DNA of 64,000 bases, taken from positions 1,426,001-1,490,000 of the forward strand of contig NZ_POSP01000003.1 of NCBI RefSeq assembly GCF_002885975.1. The letters are read 5' to 3'. Below are positions 1 through 10,796 of this stretch, one piece after another. Below the pieces are notes generated by a model that was not told the origin of the DNA, made no database searches, and saw nothing but the letters and a program-made list of their open reading frames with translations. Source of the stretch: Paucibacter aquatile (GTDB lineage: Bacteria > Pseudomonadota > Gammaproteobacteria > Burkholderiales > Burkholderiaceae_C). Position 1 is the first letter of the stretch, and each line of letters starts with the position of its first letter. A program made the translations under genes and the position numbers.

Positions 1-680
1 TAGCGGGCGCAAATGGCCAGGGCATCGCGGCAGCTGCTGGCATCGGCCACCGTGGGGCCGGAGGCGATCACGCCGGGTTCATCGCCGGGCACATCGCTGA
101 TCAAGAGGGTCAGGACTTGCGCGGGCGCGCAAGCCGCCGCCAGGCGCCCGCCCTTGATGGCCGAAAGGTGCTTGCGCACGCAGTTCATCTCGCCGATCGA
201 AGCGCCGCTGTGCAGCAGGGCCCGGTTCAGCGCCTGCTTGTCGGCCAGGCTCAGGCCCGAGGCCGGCAGGCTCAGCAGGGAGGAGCCCCCGCCCGAGATC
301 AGGCAGATCACCAGATCGTCGGCACTCAGGCCCTGGCACAGGGCCAGCATGCGCTGCGCCGCGGCCTGGCCTGCGGCGTCGGGCACCGGGTGGGCCGCTT
401 CGACCAGCTCGAGGCGCCGCGGCCGGTAGCCCGGCGGGGTGTGGCCATAGGCCGTGATCACCAGGCCCGACACGGGCGCGTCGGCCGGCCATTGCGACTG
501 CAAAGCGGCCTCCAGCGCCTGCGCCATGGCGCCGGCCGCCTTGCCGGCCCCGAGCACCAGGGTGCGGCCACGCGGTGGCGCGGGCGGCAGCTCGGCCGCC
601 AGGGTGCGCGCCGGCAAGGCGCGGTCCACGGCCGCCTGGTAGAGCTGGCGCAGCAAAGCCTTGGGGTCGGGAAGGGTCAA
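1..680 (-). CDS. glycerate 2-kinase (MOFRL/DUF4147 family), 3' part cut by window edge
   Basis: Read on the minus strand from a TTG start at 680, this frame stays open to the window edge (about 226 residues). It shows the family landmarks: an N-terminal LVLGAGKAAGAMAQALE segment, the SGGGSSLL loop, KHLSAIKGGRLA, and LLISDVPGDEPGVIASGPT. Members phosphorylate glycerate with ATP; glycerate is the product of glyoxylate via tartronate semialdehyde, so the enzyme completes carbon recovery from urate and allantoin. The start is set by a TTGA overlap with the puuD stop (677-679), implying translational coupling. A start other than TTG cannot be found nearby. The C-terminal part lies outside the window. 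The family call is firm; the direction of use in purine breakdown is inferred from the neighbours. Confidence 0.85.
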   Translation of the reverse strand, partial: MTLPDPKALLRQLYQAAVDRALPARTLAAELPPAPPRGRTLVLGAGKAAGAMAQALEAALQSQWPADAPVSGLVITAYGHTPPGYRPRRLELVEAAHPVPDAAGQAAAQRMLALCQGLSADDLVICLISGGGSSLLSLPASGLSLADKQALNRALLHSGASIGEMNCVRKHLSAIKGGRLAAACAPAQVLTLLISDVPGDEPGVIASGPTVADASSCRDALAICAR

Positions 681-1900
681 GGCTGGGCTCCGGCCTCGAA
701 CCAGCGGCCCAGCAGGGCGCGCTCCGCGTCGGTGATCTGGGTGGCGTTGTTCATGGGCATGAGTTTTTGCACCACGGCCTGCTGGTAGAGCGCCTGGGCG
801 TTGTGACGAATCAGCTCGGGGCTGTGCAGCTGCACCCCCTTCTGCGCCAATTGTGCGTTATGGCACATCACACAGCGCTGCGTGACGATGGCTTGCACCT
901 CGGCCATGCCCGGGGCCGCAGGAGCTGATGCCGCTGCTGCTGAAGCATCGGGAGCCGGCGCCGGCCGCGGCGCCATCCAGACGATCAAGCCCGCCAGCAG
1001 GGCCAGCGCGGCTGCCACAAAACGCCAGTCCTGCACGCCTTTGTGGCGCTGGACGAAGAACACCCGCACCAGCACGCCCACCGCCATCAGCAGCACCAGC
1101 ACCAGCCAGTTCTGGGCATGGCTGTAGAGCATGCCGTAGTGGTTGGACAGCATGGCAATCAGCACCGGCAGGGTGAAATAAGTGTTGTGCACGCTGCGCT
1201 GCTTGCCGCGCTGGCCGAACACCGGGCTGACCGGCCGGCCGGCGCGCATGTCGGCAATCACCTGCTTCTGGCCCGGGATGATCCAGAACAGCACATTGGC
1301 GCTCATCATCGTGGCCAGCATGGCGCCAATGATCAGAAAGGCCGCACGGCCGGCAAACAGCTGGCTGGCCGCCCAGCTGGCGCCGACGACAAAGACCGCA
1401 ATCAGGCCCAGCACCCGGCCGTCGTTGCCGATGCTGCCATCGGCCTTGTGGCCGAAGCGGCGGCAGATCTGGTCGTAGACCAACCAGCCCGAGGCCAGAA
1501 AGCCCAGGGCCGCAGCCACAGCGGCCGGCGCACTCCAGGCATGGACGCGGGGATCGATCAGATAGGTGTTGGCGTTGGCCAGGTACAGCAGCACAAAGAG
1601 CGCGAAGCCGCTGATCCAGGTCCAGTAGCTTTCCCAGTAGAACCAGTGCAGCTGCTGCGGCAGATCGGGCGGCGCCACCATGTACTTCTGCGGGTTGTAG
1701 AAGCCGCCGCCGTGCACGGCCCAGAGCTCGCCATCCACGCCTCGCGCGCGCAGCTCGGGCGCGCTGGGTTTTTGCAGATGGTTGTCCAGCCAGACGAAGT
1801 AGAAGGAGGCGCCGATCCAGGCAATGCCGACGATGACGTGCAGCCAGCGCAGCAGCAAGGCAGCCCAGTCCAGCAGATGGGCGGGCGAGAAAACATCCAT
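677..1900 (-). CDS. puuD: membrane-bound urate hydroxylase PuuD with C-terminal cytochrome c
   Basis: 407-residue inner-membrane protein. The N-terminal part holds about eight hydrophobic segments, beginning with LLDWAALLLRWLHVIVGIAWIG, followed by a fairly hydrophilic Ala/Pro linker and a small cytochrome c domain with a CVMCH haem site (Cys343, Cys346, His347). The PuuD family oxidises urate to 5-hydroxyisourate and passes electrons to the respiratory chain, replacing soluble urate oxidase. The product is the substrate of the HiuH encoded at 12.2 kb. It is the first gene of a minus-strand pair with glycerate kinase. A palindromic operator-like site lies 169 bp upstream. ATG at 1900 is the only sensible start. 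Family assignment is strong. Confidence 0.93.
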   Translation of the reverse strand: MDVFSPAHLLDWAALLLRWLHVIVGIAWIGASFYFVWLDNHLQKPSAPELRARGVDGELWAVHGGGFYNPQKYMVAPPDLPQQLHWFYWESYWTWISGFALFVLLYLANANTYLIDPRVHAWSAPAAVAAALGFLASGWLVYDQICRRFGHKADGSIGNDGRVLGLIAVFVVGASWAASQLFAGRAAFLIIGAMLATMMSANVLFWIIPGQKQVIADMRAGRPVSPVFGQRGKQRSVHNTYFTLPVLIAMLSNHYGMLYSHAQNWLVLVLLMAVGVLVRVFFVQRHKGVQDWRFVAAALALLAGLIVWMAPRPAPAPDASAAAASAPAAPGMAEVQAIVTQRCVMCHNAQLAQKGVQLHSPELIRHNAQALYQQAVVQKLMPMNNATQITDAERALLGRWFEAGAQP

Positions 1901-2068
1901 GGTTGAAGCGGTTCCGAGTCAGAGGCGGCTCACCACAGGCGGGCGCTGTGAGCTGCAATCCCTGTCGCGTGGGGCCAGTGCAAAGCCTGGCCCGACTCCT
2001 CTGCCCGCCGCCGCGGGGCAGCCGGGCCGCGCGGCGCGCCGGCAGCGCTCCGCTGCGACGAGTGGGCA

Positions 2069-2082
2069 AAGTGTATACAGTT
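2069..2082. promoter_or_regulatory. candidate GntR-family operator upstream of puuD
   Basis: AAGTGTATACAGTT is an imperfect 14-bp palindrome (one mismatched pair) differing by one base from the perfect palindrome at 12616-12629 between hiuH and the GntR gene. Its centre reads TATACA on both strands, so it may overlap the -10 of the puuD promoter. I found no third copy of GTGTATAC in the window. Binding is inferred. Confidence 0.65.
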
Positions 2083-2146
2083 CCGCCCCACCCGCCTGTT
2101 CGGGTTTTCTTTCAGTCGACGCTCTGACAGGCCCGGAACGCCATGC

Positions 2147-5100
2147 TCAACGGCGCTTGGCTTTGGCCTTCGCCGCTGGCTTGGGGCCTGACTTGGCGGC
2201 CGGCTTGACTGCAGCCCCGGCCTGCAGTGCCTCGGCGCCCGTGCGGGGCCGATCCGCGCGCAGCGCCCGCCCGGGTAGCAGGCGTGCGGCCAGGTCGGCC
2301 AGGCCGGCCGCGGTGCGCTCCAGCGCCTCGTCACGGTAGCGCACCAGGGCCAAGGCATCGTGGAAGCGTGAGAGCCGCTCCAGCCGGTTGACCATGGCTT
2401 CCAGCTGCGCCGGCCGGGCGCTGACGCCGTCCAGCGCTTGCAGATAGGCACTGGCGAGATCTTCCTGCGCGCGCCGCCCTTCTTCGCCGGCACGCCCCAG
2501 GCTGCCGTCAAGCAGGCGCTCGACCAGCAAGGCTTCGGGCTGGATCAGCAAGTCCCAGGGGCTGGGCTCGATGGCGAACTTCTGCGCCGCATCGCGCCGG
2601 CATTGCTGGGCCAGGGCGATGGCCGCGTCGCGCTGGGCCGGGCTCTGCCAATCGGTCAGGGCATCCAGGGCCAGGCGGTAGAGCGCATGGCAGGCGCTGA
2701 AGCTATCGCTACCCGGCTGCCCCTCGCCGGCCTTGTAGGCCGCCACGCTGTTCTGCAAGGCCTGGTCCATCAAGCGCGCGGCCTCATCGGCCGCCGCCAT
2801 GTCCAGTTGGCCGCTGAGCAAGCGCCGCGCCTGCAAGCTGGCCAGGCGCTGCCAGGCGCTGCCGCGCAAGGCCGTGCGCTCGGAGTGGTTGGAGGCCGGA
2901 AGCGCGTCCTGCGCTGCAGCGGCCGGCCCGGCCAGCAAGACATCGAGGCCGTCGAGGCGGCGCAGGGCCAGCTCGATCAGGCCGGTGTCCAGAGGCTCGG
3001 CTGCTTGAGAGCCAGGCTTGCCCGCCTTGCCCGCCTGGGTCGAGCGGCTCAGCGCGTCGACCGCCTGCGCCTCGCCGAGGCGCGTCTCCACATCGACCAG
3101 TTTTTCCAGATCCGAAATCGGCACGGCGCCGCTGCGATCCACTGCCTGCACCGCGCGCAGCAAGGCCTCGCGCGCCTGCTCCAGCTGGCCCAGCTCCATC
3201 CAGGTGCGGCCCAACGCCGACTGCAGCTGCGGCAGCTCCAGCCAACCGGCCGGGCAGCGCCGGTCCAGGGTGTCCTGCACACGCTGGCCCAAGGCCTCAA
3301 GCTCACGCGCACTCAGGTGATCGCGGCGGCGCGAGAGATCCGCCCGCAGCCGTGCCAGCTCGTCCAGCCATTCCTCGGGCGAGACGAACAGGGGCGGGCC
3401 TCCACCCTCGCCCGCATCTGCACGGCGGGCCTCGTCCCCGCCCTGCCCCTGTGGTTCAGCCATCCAGCCCGGGTCGCCATAGGCCTGGAAGGCGCCCCAG
3501 GTGATGTCCTCGGGGTGGCTGTCCCAGACCGCACGGCGGGCCCGGAAGACGGCATCGCCAAAGCTCTGGCGGCGCAGCAGCAGCTGCTCGTAGAAGACCT
3601 GGCCGAAGCGCCGCGCCGATTCATCGTTAACAGCCCAGCCGGCGACGATGACACAGCGCACGCCGATCTCGATCAGCTCGCGAGCCACGCTGGCGGCCAG
3701 CTTGTTGCTGCCCTGGCCCTTGCCGGCCGGGTCCACCTGGCCGAGGTGGCAGCAGTTCAGGAACACCAGCTCGGGCACGGTCTCCATGGCCTCGATCTCG
3801 GCGGCAGTGATCAAGAGACCGTCCGAAAGCAGCACGCCGCTGCGCGCCTGACCATCGGCATGCGTGAGGTTGAACACCCCGTGGGCCGAGATGTGCAGCA
3901 AGCGCCAGGGCTGGCTGTACAGCTTGGCCAACACATCGCTGGCCCGAAGCCAGTTGCCGACCTGGGACTCGACCTCGTAGCCGATGCGGCTCAGCAAAGC
4001 CGTGATCTGCTGGCCCTCGGCTTCGGCGCCGGGCAGATCCGGCGGTGCCGCGCTGGGCTGGCCGCCGATCAGCGGGAAGCCCTTGGCAAAGCCCTCGCTG
4101 CTGGGGTTGGCGATCACCAGCGCGCGCCGGCCGCTGCCCTGGCGCACGACATTGCGGAATCGTGGCGAGGCCAGCTGGCGCACCACAGCCGTGCGCAGGG
4201 CCAGAGGCAGCTTTTCCTCGGCCGGGCGCTCGGGGTTGTCACCGAGCAGCAGCTCCCAGGGCAGGTTGGCGGTGTAGGCATCGACCACCAGCACCACCCG
4301 GTCCAATTGCCGAGCGGCGTCCTTGAAGTCATGCGGCACCATCAGCTGGAACAGCAGGCGGCCGAAATCTTCATTCCAGATCGGATTGCCGATCTGCTGG
4401 CTGACCAACTGCTCAATCAGGCCCGGCTGCCGCTGCAGCGCCACCGATTCGGCCCGGGCGCGCTGGCCGACATAGGTGTAGCGCAGGCGCTGGGCGAGCG
4501 CTGCGGCATTGTTGCCGGCCGGAGCGGGGGCATCGGCGCTGCGGTCGGCATCGGCGACGATCAGGCGCGGCCAGTAGCTGGCACTGCCGGCATCGAAGAG
4601 GCGCGAGCGCAGGCCCTCGCCCTGCTGCAGCTCACCGCGGCAGAGCAAGGAAGTGCCCTGGCGCTCGGCCTGGTCACTCAGCGTGGCGCTGAGCTGGCGC
4701 AAGGCATAGGTGGCGCTGATGGCGGTGTCGAGGTAGAGCTCGATCAAATCCAAGCGGCCGATGCGGATGTTGAGACCGGTGGTGGCGAAGAAGCGCGCAT
4801 TGGCCTCCATCACGCCGCGCACCAGAGCCTCGACCGAAGCCGCCACGGTCAGATTGGCCGAAGAGTTGTAACCCAGCAGCAGGCTGGCCAGGGTCAGCTC
4901 TCGCTCGCCCTTGCCCAGCACATCGATGACCTGCAGCAGGTAGCGCAGCGCGCCGGTGCGCACCGCCTCGGTCAGGTCGGCCGGGTTGAGTGGCACATCG
5001 TAAGAACCCAGGCCGGTCACCACGGCACCACTGAGGTTGCCGCGGCGGCGCTCGGCATCACCGGGCACGCGCAGCACCACCACGGCAGAACCGCGGCTGC

Positions 5101-8100
5101 CGGCATACAGGCCCAGGCTGTGGCGCTCGCTGAGTTCACCGCTGAGCAGCTCGCGGTCAATCAGGCTCTCGGCACCGGCAATCGGGTCGCGCAGGTAGTG
5201 GCCCACCATGATGGGATCGGTCACGAAACGCAGATCCATGGCGCGCACCTGGACCTCCAGCCGTCGCTTGGTGCGGGCCGGTACGCGGTCGCGGGCCGAG
5301 GCGCCGAGCAGGCCGCGCAGCAAGGCATCGGGGTCCTCGGCGCTCGGCGGGCCGGCGTCGTAATGGGTGGGCATGGCCTGCTCGATGGCACGCTGGGCCG
5401 GCGGGTTGACGGCCAGGCGGGCGGTCTGCCCCGAGGTCAGCAGCTCCACCAGCGCCGGGAAATGGGCCGGCGTGGCCAGCAGGTCACCATGCGCGGCCGG
5501 CATGTAGAAGAAGCGGCCGATGCCGCCGATGCGGCCGGAGTCCCAGCTGACCGTGCCATCGCCACGGGTGGTGCCCACCATCTTGAGCCGGCGAGAGTTG
5601 TCCGTGCCTTCGATGCGAATGCCGCATGGCGTGTTGGGCGCCTGGCCAAAGATGTAGACGCTCTTGCTCGCGTAGGCCAGAGGCAGGCTGGGCAGCCCCG
5701 GGCCATCCTGCTGCCACAACCAGCTGGCAGCATCCAGCACGGGCTGGGGCGGGGTGCCGGCGCGACCGTTGCCGAACCAGAAATCGCGCACCAGGCCCTT
5801 GAGCTCGGCCCAGGTCTCGGCCTGTTGGTAGGCCAGGCTGACGCCCCCCTCGGGCAGGCCCTGGAAGGTGTCAACAAAGCCAGGCTTGGGCAGCAGCTGC
5901 AGAGCGCCGCGAAAGCCGGCAATGATGTCCAGCACCTCCTGCATATCGTGGGTCATGTCCAGGCGCACCAGGGTGCGCAAGGTGTCGCCTTTGCCGATCA
6001 GGTTCTCGACCATGGAGTGCGCGCCCTGGTGCGGCGTGCCCAGCATCAGCAGGCGGGCGCCCTCGCGCGCCATCAAGCCGTCCATCACCGCGCGGCGCTT
6101 GTGGATGCAGGCACGCACCACCAGGCCACCCATGCTGTGGGCCAGCAGGCGAATGGGTTGGTCGCTTTCCTTGAGCAGGCGATCGAGGAACTGCCCCAGG
6201 CGCTCGGCCAGCACGTCAAGCGGCTGGCGCCAGTCGTAGGGGAAAGGCTCGACCCGGTGGCTCTTGCTCAGGTGCTCGCACAGCTTGCCGTAGAACATGG
6301 CGAACAGCTCTTCGGCCTCCACCCCCGCTCCCCCCTCCTGCCAGGCCAGCTTTTCCAGGCCACCGGCGGCAATGTCCAGGGGATCGAACCAGACCCGGTC
6401 CTTGGGGCCGGCGCGCAGATGCGAGCCCATCACGCCGGGCAACACCACGACGATGGGCCGCGTGTCCGCGCCCACCGCGCGGCTGCTGCTGGCCGCCAGG
6501 GCGGCGGCCATGGCCGCGGCAAAGTCGGCCTGAGCCGGCAGGTCGTGAAAGTTGGGCAGCCGGGCTGGCTCGCTGTGGGTCAGCCAGTCGCGCAAGGCGC
6601 TGCGTGTGTCGGCATTGACGAAATAGCGGAAGTGCGAAACATCGGCACCGCGATCGAACAGCACCCGGGCCGAAAGCTTCGGGGCGATGCCGGCCAGCAT
6701 GGCGCTGGTGTTGACGACCAGGTCGTTGTCGTCCATGTCGAAGAGCAGGTAGTCGGTCAACATCACGCCAACCCGGCGCAAGAGGCCGCCGCCCTCGATA
6801 TCACCGGCAATCACCGCCATCTGCGTGCCGGGCCGCACCGGCGCTTCGCGCAGCAGGCGGGCCAGCGGCGAATCGGGCAGCATGGCCTCGATGCCGGGCA
6901 CCAGATGGGCATCGGTGCGGTTCTTGGCGATCTCGATCACCACGCGCTTGAAGGCCGAGTACAGCGGGCTGCCGAAGAACACCGGCACGCGGCCGATCAG
7001 GCTCAGCAGGCCGGAGAGAAAGACATCGAAATTGCCGCTGGCCAGCTTGGTGCCGCTGGCCGGCGAGGCGGCACGCACATAGCGCTGCACCACCAGGCGG
7101 CGCTCACGCAGCACCCGGGCCAGGGTGCGCAGCTGCTCGCGCTGCTCGGCATGTCCTGCATCCAGCTCAGCGCGGATGCGCTGGTTCTCCGCTTCATCGG
7201 CCACGCCCGTGCCTTCGAAGGCATAGGCATAACGCTCGATCAGATCGTCAAATTTGTCCAGGCAGAGCAGATCGGCCACCAGGCCGCCGCGGGAGTGCGA
7301 GACCAGGTTGACATGGGCGCCGATGGGCAGGGAGCGCGCCAGGGCGATCGCATTCTCGATCGGGCTTTCGGACAGGGTGCGGTGCTCGAAGGCAAAGATG
7401 CCGCCGCGGAAGCGCGCCTCCAGCGCCCCCCAGAGATCGCGGTCGCCGTTGCGCAGCTCGCCAAAGCTGCCCAGCGAGCTGGAACCGGTGCCATGCACAA
7501 ACACCAGCATGGGCTGGGCCGTGGCCGGGTCCACCGGCGTGAGCAGGTCCAGGCCGTGCGGGGCCAGGTCTTGCGCTTTGCCGGTGGCCGAGACCCAGCG
7601 GTACAGCCCGGGCTCCTGGTCCAGCTGGCACTCGATGGCCCACATCAGCGCCCGGGTGCCGGCCCAGGTGACGCCGAGCTCGGCCTTGTCCGCCAGCTTG
7701 CTCAGAGCCAGCTTGATGATGGCATCAGGCTTGTCGCCGGCCGCGAAGGTGAAGACCCTGCTGATCAGGCCGCCGACGGCCTCGCCCAGGCCGCGGCTGG
7801 GGGCGGCGCCTTGCTGGCGCAGCTGCTCCAGCAGGATGGCACCTGTCGCAGGGTCGAGCAACTCGGGGTGGCTCAGGCGCAGGCTTTGCTGCAGGCGTGC
7901 GGCACTGGTGATCAGGCTGCTGCCATCGGCCAGCTCGATCAGCATCAGGGCATCCGGTGCCAGCGCAGCCTCATGCTGGGAGGCACCGGCCACGCTGCTG
8001 CGCGCGGCCGGGCTGGTCTCGAAGCTGGCCAGGGGCTGGAGGTAGCCGGCCGGAAAAAACACATCGCCCTGCTCTTGTGGCGTGCCCGCCGCGCGGGTGG

Positions 8101-8185
8101 CTGGCATCAGCAGCTGAGGCAGCTGAGCCTGGCCGCTGGCGCGGGCACTGAGGCGCAGAGGGATGGGGGCGGCGGCAGCGGGCAT
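2147..8185 (-). CDS. giant CHAT-protease protein with two alpha/beta-hydrolase domains
   Basis: About 2012 residues from ATG 8185 (GGAG six bases before it); a TTG at 8200 would add five. Domains in order: residues ~215-420 an alpha/beta hydrolase with a VFVHGTGSS oxyanion segment and SHSRGG nucleophile elbow (Ser298); ~575-900 a second hydrolase of LCAT/PGAP1 type with LPGVMGSHL, AHSMGG (Ser684) and TPHQGAHS; ~950-1200 an unassigned region; ~1295-1575 a CHAT (caspase HetF-associated) peptidase domain with HISAHG (His1435) and LNCCHLG (Cys1479); ~1600-1990 a helical, TPR-like part; then a Lys/Ala-rich basic tail. No signal peptide is visible. It starts 18 bp after the caspase-like gene, so the two form one transcript. 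Combining lipase-like and protease domains suggests a conflict, cell-death or signalling effector, but the real function is unknown. It sits between puuD and the rest of the purine genes. Confidence 0.85.
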   Translation of the reverse strand: MPAAAAPIPLRLSARASGQAQLPQLLMPATRAAGTPQEQGDVFFPAGYLQPLASFETSPAARSSVAGASQHEAALAPDALMLIELADGSSLITSAARLQQSLRLSHPELLDPATGAILLEQLRQQGAAPSRGLGEAVGGLISRVFTFAAGDKPDAIIKLALSKLADKAELGVTWAGTRALMWAIECQLDQEPGLYRWVSATGKAQDLAPHGLDLLTPVDPATAQPMLVFVHGTGSSSLGSFGELRNGDRDLWGALEARFRGGIFAFEHRTLSESPIENAIALARSLPIGAHVNLVSHSRGGLVADLLCLDKFDDLIERYAYAFEGTGVADEAENQRIRAELDAGHAEQREQLRTLARVLRERRLVVQRYVRAASPASGTKLASGNFDVFLSGLLSLIGRVPVFFGSPLYSAFKRVVIEIAKNRTDAHLVPGIEAMLPDSPLARLLREAPVRPGTQMAVIAGDIEGGGLLRRVGVMLTDYLLFDMDDNDLVVNTSAMLAGIAPKLSARVLFDRGADVSHFRYFVNADTRSALRDWLTHSEPARLPNFHDLPAQADFAAAMAAALAASSSRAVGADTRPIVVVLPGVMGSHLRAGPKDRVWFDPLDIAAGGLEKLAWQEGGAGVEAEELFAMFYGKLCEHLSKSHRVEPFPYDWRQPLDVLAERLGQFLDRLLKESDQPIRLLAHSMGGLVVRACIHKRRAVMDGLMAREGARLLMLGTPHQGAHSMVENLIGKGDTLRTLVRLDMTHDMQEVLDIIAGFRGALQLLPKPGFVDTFQGLPEGGVSLAYQQAETWAELKGLVRDFWFGNGRAGTPPQPVLDAASWLWQQDGPGLPSLPLAYASKSVYIFGQAPNTPCGIRIEGTDNSRRLKMVGTTRGDGTVSWDSGRIGGIGRFFYMPAAHGDLLATPAHFPALVELLTSGQTARLAVNPPAQRAIEQAMPTHYDAGPPSAEDPDALLRGLLGASARDRVPARTKRRLEVQVRAMDLRFVTDPIMVGHYLRDPIAGAESLIDRELLSGELSERHSLGLYAGSRGSAVVVLRVPGDAERRRGNLSGAVVTGLGSYDVPLNPADLTEAVRTGALRYLLQVIDVLGKGERELTLASLLLGYNSSANLTVAASVEALVRGVMEANARFFATTGLNIRIGRLDLIELYLDTAISATYALRQLSATLSDQAERQGTSLLCRGELQQGEGLRSRLFDAGSASYWPRLIVADADRSADAPAPAGNNAAALAQRLRYTYVGQRARAESVALQRQPGLIEQLVSQQIGNPIWNEDFGRLLFQLMVPHDFKDAARQLDRVVLVVDAYTANLPWELLLGDNPERPAEEKLPLALRTAVVRQLASPRFRNVVRQGSGRRALVIANPSSEGFAKGFPLIGGQPSAAPPDLPGAEAEGQQITALLSRIGYEVESQVGNWLRASDVLAKLYSQPWRLLHISAHGVFNLTHADGQARSGVLLSDGLLITAAEIEAMETVPELVFLNCCHLGQVDPAGKGQGSNKLAASVARELIEIGVRCVIVAGWAVNDESARRFGQVFYEQLLLRRQSFGDAVFRARRAVWDSHPEDITWGAFQAYGDPGWMAEPQGQGGDEARRADAGEGGGPPLFVSPEEWLDELARLRADLSRRRDHLSARELEALGQRVQDTLDRRCPAGWLELPQLQSALGRTWMELGQLEQAREALLRAVQAVDRSGAVPISDLEKLVDVETRLGEAQAVDALSRSTQAGKAGKPGSQAAEPLDTGLIELALRRLDGLDVLLAGPAAAAQDALPASNHSERTALRGSAWQRLASLQARRLLSGQLDMAAADEAARLMDQALQNSVAAYKAGEGQPGSDSFSACHALYRLALDALTDWQSPAQRDAAIALAQQCRRDAAQKFAIEPSPWDLLIQPEALLVERLLDGSLGRAGEEGRRAQEDLASAYLQALDGVSARPAQLEAMVNRLERLSRFHDALALVRYRDEALERTAAGLADLAARLLPGRALRADRPRTGAEALQAGAAVKPAAKSGPKPAAKAKAKRR

Positions 8186-8203
8186 GGCGGGCTCCAGCAA
8201 GGC

Positions 8204-9130
<927 letters not shown>

Positions 9131-9320
9131 GGTCGGATCTCCTGACAAAGATGAACGCGGAGGGTCTCGGATGAACGGCCAGCGATCTCAGCCCGAAGCG
9201 GCCGGCGCGGAGCCGGCGGCCATCTTGGGCGACATGCGAACAGGACGAAACCCCTAGGTTCAGATTGCCCAAACAGCCACGGGTTTCACCCAGGGTGCGC
9301 GGGCAACAAATCGCGCCAGG

Positions 9321-9355
9321 GAAAAAGAAAAGCCGCAGGGGCATGCCCTGCGGCT
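9321..9355 (-). terminator. intrinsic terminator after the glycerophosphodiesterase gene
   Basis: A perfect 10-bp stem (AGCCGCAGGG at 9331-9340 with CCCTGCGGCT at 9346-9355) with a 5-base loop is followed on the minus strand by the T-rich stretch read from 9321-9330. It lies about 45 bp beyond the stop of the gene at 9401-10636 and separates it from the caspase/CHAT pair. Confidence 0.85.
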
Positions 9356-9400
9356 TTGCGTCGACTTCGTGCCCGTGAACGGCCCACAGGGCCGCAGCGC

Positions 9401-10636
9401 TCAGGCCCTGTTGCGGCGGCGACCCAGCCAGCCGATCACGCCCAAGCCGCTGAGCAGCAGGGCATAGGTTTGCGGCTCGGGCACGGCCGCCACGGCGGCG
9501 ACACCGGTGTCGGTGAAGTCGGTGAAGATGCCGTCCACGCCCATCTTCAGATAGGCTTCCATTTCCTTTTGCGGGTCGTTGAAGCCCAGCATGGAGGCGT
9601 CGTTGCGGAAGGTCCAGGTGTGGACGAACAGGCCGTTAGCATGGGCCGCTTCGATCACGCCGGTGCTGCCGTCGATGCGGCGGTCCTGGCCGTTGACGAT
9701 GCCATCACCGGTGCGGTCCACGCCGTCAGCCACGGTCTTGAGCAGATAGGGCTTCCAGGGGCCGACGCCGTCGGCATAGGTCGCGACGAAGGACAGGCCG
9801 ACGTTGCTGACCAGATCGGCAAAGGTCAGCTTGCCATTGCGCACGGCCACATCGAAGGGGCGGTCGTAAGGTGCCACCAGAGACATCGAGCCGTCGGCAT
9901 TGACGTCATCGGCATCAACCAGCTGCACCAACTTGATGTCCGTCTTGGTGTTCAGGTACTGCAGATTGCCGACTTCAAAGCTCTGGATGAAAACCGGTGC
10001 AGCGCCCGTGTTGCCGTAGGCAGCGTGCAGGGTCGAGACCAGCTTGTCTTCAAAGTAAGTCTTGCCGAAACCCAGGCTTTGCGAGACGCCCTGCATATAG
10101 GTCGAGTGCTTGAGCTCGGGATAGATGCCGATGGTGCGGCCGGTCTCGATGCTCTTGGCCTTGGCCAGCGCGATCACTTCGTCCAGGGTCGGGACCTTGA
10201 ACTGGCCATCGAACTCGGTCGGGCGGCCGGCGCGGGTCTGCTTGGCGCCCAAGGTCTTCAGCTCGGCCAGAGTGAAGTCTTCGACGAAGAACTGGTTCTC
10301 GTACTTGACGCCATCGATAGTCTTGGTCGTCATGCGGTCGGCAAACTGGGCCAGCGAGCGCACATTGGTCGAATCGCCGATCACCGGCTCGTGGCGGGCC
10401 ACCAGCACGCCGTCGCGCGTCATCACCAAGTCGGGCTCGATGTAGTTCGCGCCCATTTGGATGGCCTTGGCATAGCCTTCCAAGGTGTGCTCGGGCAGGT
10501 AGCCCGAGGCGCCGCGATGGGCGATCACCAGCGGAGCCTTGCCATCCAAGGTATTCCAGGCTTGTGCCGGCGCGGCGGCCAAGCCAGACAAAGCGGCCAC
10601 AGCGGCCAGGACGGTGAAATTCAGATTCGTGTGCAT
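9401..10636 (-). CDS. secreted glycerophosphodiester phosphodiesterase with PEP-CTERM signal
   Basis: 411 residues from ATG 10636, with GGAGAG eight bases upstream. Residues 1-26 are a signal peptide ending APAQA. The GDPD barrel follows: IAHRGASGYLPEHT (His40, Arg41, Glu49), EPD (Glu68, Asp70) and RHEP (His82) supply the acid-base and metal residues of the family, which hydrolyses glycerophosphodiesters to glycerol-3-phosphate and an alcohol. The C-terminus (385-411) is a PEP-CTERM sorting signal: VPEP, a hydrophobic stretch, then RRRNR. The protein is therefore probably processed by an exosortase and kept at the cell surface or released. A stretch VDRTGDGIVNGQD resembles a Ca-binding dockerin-like loop. 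It is monocistronic and has its own terminator. Longer upstream frame (to 10708) lacks a good ribosome site. Confidence 0.92.
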   Translation of the reverse strand: MHTNLNFTVLAAVAALSGLAAAPAQAWNTLDGKAPLVIAHRGASGYLPEHTLEGYAKAIQMGANYIEPDLVMTRDGVLVARHEPVIGDSTNVRSLAQFADRMTTKTIDGVKYENQFFVEDFTLAELKTLGAKQTRAGRPTEFDGQFKVPTLDEVIALAKAKSIETGRTIGIYPELKHSTYMQGVSQSLGFGKTYFEDKLVSTLHAAYGNTGAAPVFIQSFEVGNLQYLNTKTDIKLVQLVDADDVNADGSMSLVAPYDRPFDVAVRNGKLTFADLVSNVGLSFVATYADGVGPWKPYLLKTVADGVDRTGDGIVNGQDRRIDGSTGVIEAAHANGLFVHTWTFRNDASMLGFNDPQKEMEAYLKMGVDGIFTDFTDTGVAAVAAVPEPQTYALLLSGLGVIGWLGRRRNRA

Positions 10637-10796
10637 GGGGGGGACTCTCCGGTCTACAACAACAAGACGTGAGCCATATTCCTCATTCCCCGTGAAAGTT
10701 CTCACCATGCCGATGAGCGATCATGAGCCAAACGGACTACTTTCAAACATCCAGCAGCAGATGTGGCAAGGGCTGGTTCTGGCACGAGGCAGCTCT

